Below, piece by piece: positions 6,009-11,263 of a DNA stretch of 11,263 nucleotides. Source of the stretch: Chloroflexota bacterium (GTDB lineage Bacteria > Chloroflexota > Anaerolineae > 4572-78 > J111); assembly GCA_003694775.1 (NCBI GenBank), contig RFJV01000109.1:1-11263 (forward strand). The letters run 5' to 3'. Under the pieces are notes generated by a model, which did no database searches, was not told where the DNA came from, and was given only the letters and a program-made list of their open reading frames with translations. Position numbers and translations under genes: made by a program. Each line of letters opens with the position of its first letter. Position 1 is the first letter of the stretch.

Positions 6009-7085
6009 ATGCCGTACACCCTGTATCCCACCGTTGACGACCTGCTCCAGCCCGCTCTGCTCAGCCGGCTGACCGGCCAGCCCATCGACCACGTGGAAAC
6101 CGCGGCCATGCACGCCTTTTACAACAAGTCCGGCAGTCAGCTTTTTACCGTGGAGACCAACCACGGGCAGGGGCCGCGGCTGGTGCTGAAACGAGTCTCT
6201 CCCGCCTGGGACTGGCAAATGCGCATCACCACCGACATTCACTGCCGGTCGGTGGCCCTGTGGCAGTATGGTATCTTCGACCGCCTGCCCGCGGAAGTGG
6301 ACGCCGCGGTCATCGCCTGCGCCCGCGACGGCGACGGCTGGGCCATCCTGATGCGGGATGTCGGCCCGGATATGATGCCCTACGCCCCCTTCACCCCCGA
6401 AGATAACGAAACCTTCCTGGAAGCAATGGCCGCCATCCACGCCGCTTTTCTGGACTGCCCCGACCTGGCCGCCGGCTCGCTGGGGCTGTGCACCCTCCGG
6501 CAGGTCTACACCCTGTTTGGCCCGGAAACCGGTCACCAGGAACCGGACGATGATGTGCCTCGCCGGGTGCTGGAAGGCTGGGTGCTCTTTCCGGAAGTTG
6601 TACCGCGCGACGTGGCCGATGTGGTCCTGGAGCTGGTCCACAACCCCGACCCGCTCTGCCGCGCCCTGAGCCGCTTTCCCCACACCCTGGCCCACGGCGA
6701 CTGGCGGCACGCCAACCAGGGCCTGGACCGCCGCCACCAGCCGCCCAAAACCATTTTGCTGGACTGGCAGTTAGCCGCCTTCGCCCCGCCGGTCATCGAC
6801 CTGGCCCGCTACCTGGAAACCAACTCCGCCCTCCTGCCCGGCTCCAAGGAAGAAACCATTGCCCTGTACCGCCGCGCCCTGGCCCGCCGGCTTGGCCCCC
6901 GCTTCAGCGACGAGTGGTGGCAACCCCAGCTTGAGCTGGGTCTGCTGGGCGGCTTTGTGCAGGACGGCTGGGCCATTGCCCTCAAGGCCACCCGCTGGCA
7001 CATCACAGCCCACCAGCGCCCCCACTGGCAGGCCGACCTGCAGTGGTGGAGCGAGCAGGTCCGGCAGGGAGTCAAGTGGTTATAG
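6009..7085 (+). CDS. Phosphotransferase-fold (APH/choline kinase-like) small-molecule kinase
   Basis: A 358-residue protein of the aminoglycoside/choline kinase fold. Seen: candidate ATP-binding Lys61 in VLKRVS; Brenner's motif LAHGDWRHAN with catalytic Asp231 and Asn236; and the metal-binding DWQ at 252-254. A SPAWDW segment follows the lysine. The substrate is unknown; members phosphorylate hydroxyl groups on antibiotics, choline, sugars and other metabolites. It opens a tight four-gene run (10-base gap to the next gene) that contains the racemase and exporter genes, so a metabolite of this pathway is a fair guess, but no specific substrate can be named. ATG 6009 is preceded by GGAGG at 6001-6005 with only three bases between, and an in-frame stop at 5988 excludes longer starts. 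A drug-resistance role is unlikely in this setting. Confidence 0.8.
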   Translation: MPYTLYPTVDDLLQPALLSRLTGQPIDHVETAAMHAFYNKSGSQLFTVETNHGQGPRLVLKRVSPAWDWQMRITTDIHCRSVALWQYGIFDRLPAEVDAAVIACARDGDGWAILMRDVGPDMMPYAPFTPEDNETFLEAMAAIHAAFLDCPDLAAGSLGLCTLRQVYTLFGPETGHQEPDDDVPRRVLEGWVLFPEVVPRDVADVVLELVHNPDPLCRALSRFPHTLAHGDWRHANQGLDRRHQPPKTILLDWQLAAFAPPVIDLARYLETNSALLPGSKEETIALYRRALARRLGPRFSDEWWQPQLELGLLGGFVQDGWAIALKATRWHITAHQRPHWQADLQWWSEQVRQGVKWL

Positions 7086-7095
7086 GAGATTGGAA

Positions 7096-8295
7096 ATGGT
7101 AAACCCCCGTTTTGACTTTATCCGGGAACGGGCCGGCTACCTGCCCGAACAGGACCGCTATTTGTTTGCCGCGCCGCCGCCCCAATACCGGTTCAACGTG
7201 ATTGGAACCGGTATGAACGGGCAGGAACACATCAAAGTGACCATGCTGGAAGGCCGGGCCACCGTCCACGGCGTGTACGACCCCAACCCGCGCAGTATCG
7301 AGGCCGCCAAAAGGATTCACGCCCACTTCTCCCCCACCGACGAGCTGGTAGTCTACCGCTCCCTGGCCAAAGCCATCCACGACCCGGCCGTGGATGGGTT
7401 GATAATCTCCACTCCCAACCACACCCACCTGGAGGTGGTCAAAGAGGCGGTCAAATCCGGCAAACACATCCTGCTGGAAAAACCGATGGCCACCACCATC
7501 GCCGACGCGTACACCATTCTGAAGCTGGCCCGGGATTACCCGGCGGTTTTTCAGGTGGGTTTGCAGTACCGCTACAAGGCCGTATACGCCGAAGCCATTC
7601 ACGAGGCCCTGGTTCGCCGGTCAATTGGCAATATCAAGACCATCAATTTGTATGAACACCGTCTGCCCTTTCTGGACAAGGTCAACCAGTGGAACAAATT
7701 CAGCCGCTATTCGGGCGGCACGCTGGTTGAGAAGTGCTGTCACTACTTCGACCTGATGAACCTGTTTGCCCAATCCCGCCCCGTTCGGGTGTACGCCACC
7801 GGCAGTATGGCCGTAAACTTTACCGATTTTGAATACAACGGCCAGCCGGCAGACATCCTGGACAGTGCCTTTGTCACCATAACCTACCAGAACGGCGTGC
7901 GGGCCGGCTTTAACCTGTGCATGTTCGCCCCCATGTTCCACGAAGAATTGGTGCTCTGTGGCGACGAAGGCCGGCTCAAGGCGGTCGAAAATATAGACTT
8001 CCTGCCCGCGACCAGACCCGCTAACAGCCTGGAAATTGTCTGCGGCGAAAAACGCCCGGCCCGCATCACCACCCCCTGCTACCCGGTCTGGATTGAGCAG
8101 AGTGGCCACAGCGGCTCAACCTACTACGAACACATCAGCTTTGTAGACAGCATCCAGGGCAAACCCACCAATGCCGCGACCGCCACAGAAGGATTCTGGT
8201 CCATTGTGGTGGCGGTGGCCGCGGAGCAATCGGTCAAAACCGGCCAGGTGGTGGAAATTGCCGACCTTCTGCCCGAAAATCCCGACGCCCTGTAA
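7096..8295 (+). CDS. Gfo/Idh/MocA family NAD(P)-dependent oxidoreductase, possible NAD-dependent glycosidase
   Basis: A 399-residue protein with an N-terminal extension of about 30 residues, then a Rossmann fold with NVIGTGMNG (34-42), STPNHTHLE (105-113), the family EKP signature (Glu128-Lys129-Pro130) and a C-terminal beta-sheet domain starting near 155. GGTLVEKCCHYFDL at 207-220 holds the usual catalytic-site histidine (His216), but with Glu in the position often taken by Asp. Family members are sugar or polyol dehydrogenases; some (GH109, and the NAD-dependent sulfoquinovosidases of GH188) act as redox-assisted glycosidases. The locus makes a GH188-like or sulfosugar-dehydrogenase role plausible; I cannot tell which from sequence alone. 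The start at ATG 7096 has AGGAG at 7084-7088. The gene is packed between kinase and LarA genes with 10- and 9-base gaps. Confidence 0.88.
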   Translation: MVNPRFDFIRERAGYLPEQDRYLFAAPPPQYRFNVIGTGMNGQEHIKVTMLEGRATVHGVYDPNPRSIEAAKRIHAHFSPTDELVVYRSLAKAIHDPAVDGLIISTPNHTHLEVVKEAVKSGKHILLEKPMATTIADAYTILKLARDYPAVFQVGLQYRYKAVYAEAIHEALVRRSIGNIKTINLYEHRLPFLDKVNQWNKFSRYSGGTLVEKCCHYFDLMNLFAQSRPVRVYATGSMAVNFTDFEYNGQPADILDSAFVTITYQNGVRAGFNLCMFAPMFHEELVLCGDEGRLKAVENIDFLPATRPANSLEIVCGEKRPARITTPCYPVWIEQSGHSGSTYYEHISFVDSIQGKPTNAATATEGFWSIVVAVAAEQSVKTGQVVEIADLLPENPDAL

Positions 8296-8304
8296 GAGGA
8301 TGGA

Positions 8305-9567
8305 ATGACCCGCTACACCCTGCCTTACGGTAAAACAACCCTGACCTTTACCCTGCCCGACGACCGTCCCGCTGACCTGCTGGCGCCCCGGCCCGTACCC
8401 GCCGCGGCCAATCCTGCCGCGGTGGTCAAACATGCCCTCGACCACCCCGTCGGTGGGCCGCGGCTGGCCGACCTCCCCCGGCCCCGCACCGCGGCCATCG
8501 CCATCAACGATAAAACCCGGCCCGTTCCCCATCACCTGCTGTTGCCGCCCCTGCTGGCCCGCCTGGAGGCGCTGGGACTGCCCCCCACGGCCATTACCCT
8601 GGTCATTGCCACCGGAACCCACCCCCCGATGGCTCCTTCGGAATTCCAGACCGTTGTGCCGCCCGACATTCTGGCCCGCTACCCGGTGGTCTGCCACAAC
8701 GCCTACGACCCGGACACCCTGACCCTGCTGGGCCAGACCCGCCGGGGCACACCAGTCTGGGTCAACCGCCGCTTTGCCCAGGCCGACCTGCGGATTGTGG
8801 TCGGGAATCTGGAGCCGCACCAGTTTATGGGCTTTTCCGGCGGCGTAAAAAGCGCGGCCATCGGGCTGGCCGGGGCGGAGACGGTCAACCGCAACCATGC
8901 CCTGATGGCCGACCCGCAGTCGCGGCTGGGAGAATACGAGCGCAACCCGGCCCGGCAGGATGTGGAAGAAATCGGGCGCATCATCGGCATCCATTTTGCC
9001 CTGAACGCCCTGCTGAACGACCACAAGCAGTTGGTCGACGCCCTGGCCGGCGACCCCCAGGCAGTGATGAAGGCCGGTATTCCGCGGGTCAGGGCGCTGT
9101 TCCAGGTGGAAATTGAGGCCCCGTACGACCTGCTGATTGCCTCGCCGGGGGGATATCCCAAAGACATCAACGTGTACCAGGCCCAGAAGGGACTGGCCCA
9201 CGCCGCGCTGGCAACCCGCGAGGGCGGCACGGTCATCCTGGCCGCGGCCTGCCCCGAAGGCTCCGGCAGTGACAAATACGAGCAGTGGGTGGCCGGCAAA
9301 CGCAGTCACCGGGAAGTGGTGGCCCGGTTCGAGGCGGAGGGCTTCCGGGTTGGACCGCACAAGGCCTTCCAGATTGCCCGCGACGCCCTCCGGGTGCGGC
9401 TGTTGCTGGTCAGCGATATGCCGGACTCTCTGGCCGGGCGACTCCTCCTGCCCAAAGTGCCGGGCCTGGAGCAGGCCCTGCAGATGGCCCTGGCCGACCT
9501 GCCGCCAGCCGCCCGGATTGGGGTGATGCCCCTGGCGAACGCCACCATTCCGCTCATTAAATCATAG
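8305..9567 (+). CDS. larA: LarA-family nickel-pincer racemase, candidate sulfolactate racemase
   Basis: A 420-residue LarA-type protein (DUF2088 domain; Lactobacillus LarA is about 424). The residues known to matter in LarA are present at nearly constant offset: Asp69 and Arg72 in NDKTRPVP (LarA D72, R75), His106 in ATGTH (H108), His172 (H174), Lys182 in GFSGGVKS (K184, covalently linked to the nickel pincer nucleotide), His198 (H200, nickel ligand), and Gln292 and Lys295 in YQAQK (Q295, K298). So it should bind the nickel pincer cofactor and catalyse hydride-transfer racemisation of a 2-hydroxyacid. LarA homologues are known to differ in substrate. Placement next to the sulfite exporter and close to suyAB suggests (S)/(R)-sulfolactate. 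LarB, LarC and LarE cofactor genes are not in the window. Alternative: a lactate or other hydroxyacid racemase. Confidence 0.88.
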   Translation: MTRYTLPYGKTTLTFTLPDDRPADLLAPRPVPAAANPAAVVKHALDHPVGGPRLADLPRPRTAAIAINDKTRPVPHHLLLPPLLARLEALGLPPTAITLVIATGTHPPMAPSEFQTVVPPDILARYPVVCHNAYDPDTLTLLGQTRRGTPVWVNRRFAQADLRIVVGNLEPHQFMGFSGGVKSAAIGLAGAETVNRNHALMADPQSRLGEYERNPARQDVEEIGRIIGIHFALNALLNDHKQLVDALAGDPQAVMKAGIPRVRALFQVEIEAPYDLLIASPGGYPKDINVYQAQKGLAHAALATREGGTVILAAACPEGSGSDKYEQWVAGKRSHREVVARFEAEGFRVGPHKAFQIARDALRVRLLLVSDMPDSLAGRLLLPKVPGLEQALQMALADLPPAARIGVMPLANATIPLIKS

Positions 9568-9577
9568 AGGAATTGCC

Positions 9578-10291
9578 ATGCCAGATTTGCCCCAACTGGC
9601 GCTGGTCGAAATCATCATTCTGGCCGGCGCGGCTGTACAGGGCGCGGTGGGCTTTGGGTTTTCCATTCTGGCCGCGCCCCTGCTGGTGCTGATTGACCCG
9701 CGGCTGGTTCCCGGCCCGCTGATGGCTCCGGGGCTGACCGTCGTCCTGCTGACGGCAATCCGCGACCGCCGCGGGATGGAGTTCCGCGGGCTGGGGTGGG
9801 CTGTGGCCGGGATGATGCCCGGTGCGGTGCTGGGTGCGGTTATCCTGTCCAGCCTGCCGCCCCGGCTGATGGGTCTGCTCTTTGCCGGGCTGGTTCTGCT
9901 GGCCGTGGTGCTCAGTGTGGGCGGTCTGCGCCTGCCGCTGACCCGCGCCGCGATGGCCGCGGCGGGCTTCCTGTCCGGCCTTATGAGTTCGACCACCGGT
10001 ATCAGCGGCCCGCCAATGGCCCTGGTTTACCAGCACAAACCGGGTCTCAATGTGCGCGGGACGATGTCCGGCTATTTTGTTGCCAGCGTCATCTTTACCG
10101 TGGTGGCACTCAATGGGGTGGGGCGTTTTGGTGGAGAAGAACTGCGGCTGGGCCTGCTGATGGTCCCGGCATCCGTGGCGGGATTCTGGCTGTCCGGGCG
10201 GATGGTCCCCTTACTGGACAGGGGATACATCCGCCCGGCAGTCCTGGTGATGTCTGCCGCGGCCGCGGCGGCGGTTCTGCTGAACGGCTAG
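9578..10291 (+). CDS. TauE/SafE family membrane exporter (sulfite/organosulfonate)
   Basis: A 237-residue integral membrane protein of the TauE/SafE family, made almost wholly of hydrophobic segments at about 7-38, 46-63, 72-93, 97-115, 124-150, 163-183, 190-208 and 217-235. The repeat-type motifs GAVGFGFSILAAPLL (22-36) and STTGISGPPMALV (138-150) are characteristic. The family exports sulfite, sulfoacetate or related anions from the cytoplasm. It sits 10 bases after the LarA-like gene with AGAGG at 9566-9570 before the ATG at 9578, and ends the operon. Since SuyAB would release sulfite, a toxic product, sulfite export is the simplest role; export of sulfolactate is an alternative. Its stop codon overlaps that of the converging reductase gene in the palindrome CTAG (10288-10291). 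Confidence 0.9.
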   Translation: MPDLPQLALVEIIILAGAAVQGAVGFGFSILAAPLLVLIDPRLVPGPLMAPGLTVVLLTAIRDRRGMEFRGLGWAVAGMMPGAVLGAVILSSLPPRLMGLLFAGLVLLAVVLSVGGLRLPLTRAAMAAAGFLSGLMSSTTGISGPPMALVYQHKPGLNVRGTMSGYFVASVIFTVVALNGVGRFGGEELRLGLLMVPASVAGFWLSGRMVPLLDRGYIRPAVLVMSAAAAAAVLLNG

Positions 10292-11229
10292 AAATCAATC
10301 TGGCCGCGGGCTTTCATTTCCTGAGGCAGAAGACTGTAGTAGATAAAAGCGTGCGTCGGCGCGTCGACCCCCACCTCGCGGCCCAGCCGCACCACCGCGC
10401 CGTTCTGGTACTCCAGTTCGGAGGGACGCCCGTCCAGAATATCTCTCTGCATCGAGGCGGTCGCGTCGGGCGGCAGTTTGTCCACATAGGCAATCACCTT
10501 TTGGGCCACCTCTTCGGTCAGGGCAATGCCGCGGGCCTGGGCCACGGCCAGCACCTCATAGACCGCGTTCAGCCACATCTGCCGGGTTTCCGGCAGACTT
10601 CGCCACACCCCGGCCGGGGCGCGGGTGATGGCCCCCATACCGCTCCAGGCGGAAATCTGCATCAGCTTGCCCCACATGGCGGCCTGAATATCGGGCGGTA
10701 CTTCTGCCACCACCCCCTGCACGCCCTCAAAAATAGAAAGCAGGCGCAGTACCCGTTCGGAACGGGTGTTGTCCAGTTCGCCAAAGGCAATGTAGGGGGG
10801 ATTGCCGCCGGCGTGGCGCAGGTGTCCCGGCTCAACAATATAGCTGACAATCCGGCAGAAGCCGCCCAGAACATACGCCTGGCCCAGCACGTCGGCCAGC
10901 ATAGACGGGGCTTCCACGCCGTTCTGCAGGGGAACCACCACCGTTTCCGGCCCTACCAGGGGCCGGATGAGACGGGCCGCTTCCGGCACCTGCCACGCCT
11001 TGACGGCCACAAACACCGCGTCCACCGGTCCCAGCCGGGCCGGGTCGTCCACGGCCTGCACGGGATGGACCACAAAATCGCCGTTGATGCTGTCGACACG
11101 CAGACCACGGGTGCGCATTGCCTCCAGATGCCGCCCGCGGGCGATGAAGGTTACATCGCGGCCGGCCTGGGCCAGCCGTCCGCCAAAGTACCCGCCAACG
11201 CCTCCGGCGCCAAAGAATACGATTCGCAT
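10288..11229 (-). CDS. Ketopantoate reductase-like (ApbA/PanE family) NADP-dependent oxidoreductase
   Basis: A 313-residue protein of the PanE/ApbA family. Seen: Rossmann motif GAGGVGGYFGG at 7-17; AVKAWQ around 75-80; PLQNGVE at 100-106; the catalytic lysine in WGKL (Lys188, E. coli K176); and SMQRDILDGRPSELEYQNG with Glu271 (E. coli E256). The asparagine four residues after the lysine in E. coli PanE (N180) is isoleucine here (Ile192), and the NPxTA segment reads SGMGAI. This subgroup carries TRAPAGVWRSLPETR after it, so ketopantoate is probably not the only or true substrate; a 2-keto acid such as sulfopyruvate is a speculative option. It is transcribed towards the exporter. The ATG at 11229 is preceded by AAAGGAG (plus-strand 11239-11245) nine bases away. 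Confidence 0.88.
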   Translation of the reverse strand: MRIVFFGAGGVGGYFGGRLAQAGRDVTFIARGRHLEAMRTRGLRVDSINGDFVVHPVQAVDDPARLGPVDAVFVAVKAWQVPEAARLIRPLVGPETVVVPLQNGVEAPSMLADVLGQAYVLGGFCRIVSYIVEPGHLRHAGGNPPYIAFGELDNTRSERVLRLLSIFEGVQGVVAEVPPDIQAAMWGKLMQISAWSGMGAITRAPAGVWRSLPETRQMWLNAVYEVLAVAQARGIALTEEVAQKVIAYVDKLPPDATASMQRDILDGRPSELEYQNGAVVRLGREVGVDAPTHAFIYYSLLPQEMKARGQIDF

Positions 11230-11246
11230 GTTGGTTTTCTCCTTTC

Positions 11247-11263
11247 AAGGTAGCAAGGTAGCA
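11247..11263 (-). repeat. Octamer tandem repeat upstream of the reductase gene
   Basis: Two full units of AAGGTAGC (11247-11254, 11255-11262) and the start of a third are cut by the window edge. In the mRNA sense of the - strand gene they read GCTACCTT, and they end just before the ribosome-binding site. This has the same period and position as the arrays at 1-40 and 4370-4457 but a different octamer sequence. Confidence 0.75.

Noticed and set aside
4749..6737. Long open frame of about 660 codons on the - strand opposite suyB and the kinase
   Set aside because: It lies antisense to two clear genes, crosses the terminator hairpin and has low-complexity composition; long antisense frames are common in GC-rich DNA with strong codon bias.
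6009..7085. Aminoglycoside resistance gene
   Set aside because: Only the fold-level motifs match; it is embedded in a metabolic operon and lacks mobile-element context.
9796..11253. Long + strand open frame across the exporter end and the reductase
   Set aside because: It is out of frame with the exporter and antisense to the reductase; both real genes carry recognisable family motifs.

Overview
The window is GC-rich (roughly 60% or more by eye), densely coded and almost entirely on the + strand. Gene style, octamer-type intergenic repeats, a tungsten-type aldehyde oxidoreductase and a LarA-type nickel enzyme suggest an anaerobic or facultative environmental bacterium. Chloroflexota (Anaerolineae-like) is my best guess, but no rRNA or marker gene is present to prove it. 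There is no phage, IS or CRISPR signal.

Layout: 57-719 transaldolase of the 6-deoxy-6-sulfofructose (SF) transaldolase type; 741-849 two tandem hairpin (REP-like) units; 859-2571 aldehyde:ferredoxin oxidoreductase (AOR), followed directly by a MoaD/ThiS-like sulfur carrier (2565-2804); 2906-4303 family 4 NAD-dependent glycosidase (GH4); 4298-4457 two head-to-head arrays of 8-bp repeats; 4478-4777 and 4770-5927 the small (SAF) and large subunits of a split UxaA-family lyase that reads as sulfolactate sulfo-lyase SuyAB; 5942-5975 a strong hairpin; then a tight four-gene run: phosphotransferase-fold kinase (6009-7085), Gfo/Idh/MocA oxidoreductase (7096-8295), LarA-like nickel racemase (8305-9567) and a TauE/SafE sulfite/organosulfonate exporter (9578-10291). 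A ketopantoate-reductase-like gene (10288-11229, - strand) converges on the exporter, with overlapping stop codons.

Read together, the genes fit one task: breaking down a C6 sulfosugar (sulfoquinovose, SQ) completely to central metabolites plus sulfite. Proposed route: a glycosidase (GH4 and/or the Gfo/Idh/MocA protein) frees SQ; an isomerase not seen here makes SF; SftT moves the three-carbon unit to glyceraldehyde-3-phosphate, leaving sulfolactaldehyde (SLA); the AOR oxidises SLA to sulfolactate with ferredoxin as acceptor; the LarA-like enzyme inverts (S)- to (R)-sulfolactate; SuyAB splits (R)-sulfolactate into pyruvate and sulfite; TauE exports sulfite. The transaldolase and SuyAB steps rest on family-level sequence patterns. 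The AOR-for-dehydrogenase and LarA-for-racemase steps are inferences from context and are the most novel part. The SQ isomerase, a SQ importer, a regulator and the LarB/C/E cofactor genes are not in the window, so the locus probably continues beyond it, or these lie elsewhere.

Octamer tandem repeats with almost no G in the mRNA sense sit a few bases before the ribosome-binding sites of three genes (transaldolase, suyA and the - strand reductase). There is no gene-free stretch above 300 bases; the longest gaps are 4304-4477 (octamer arrays) and 720-858 (hairpin units).
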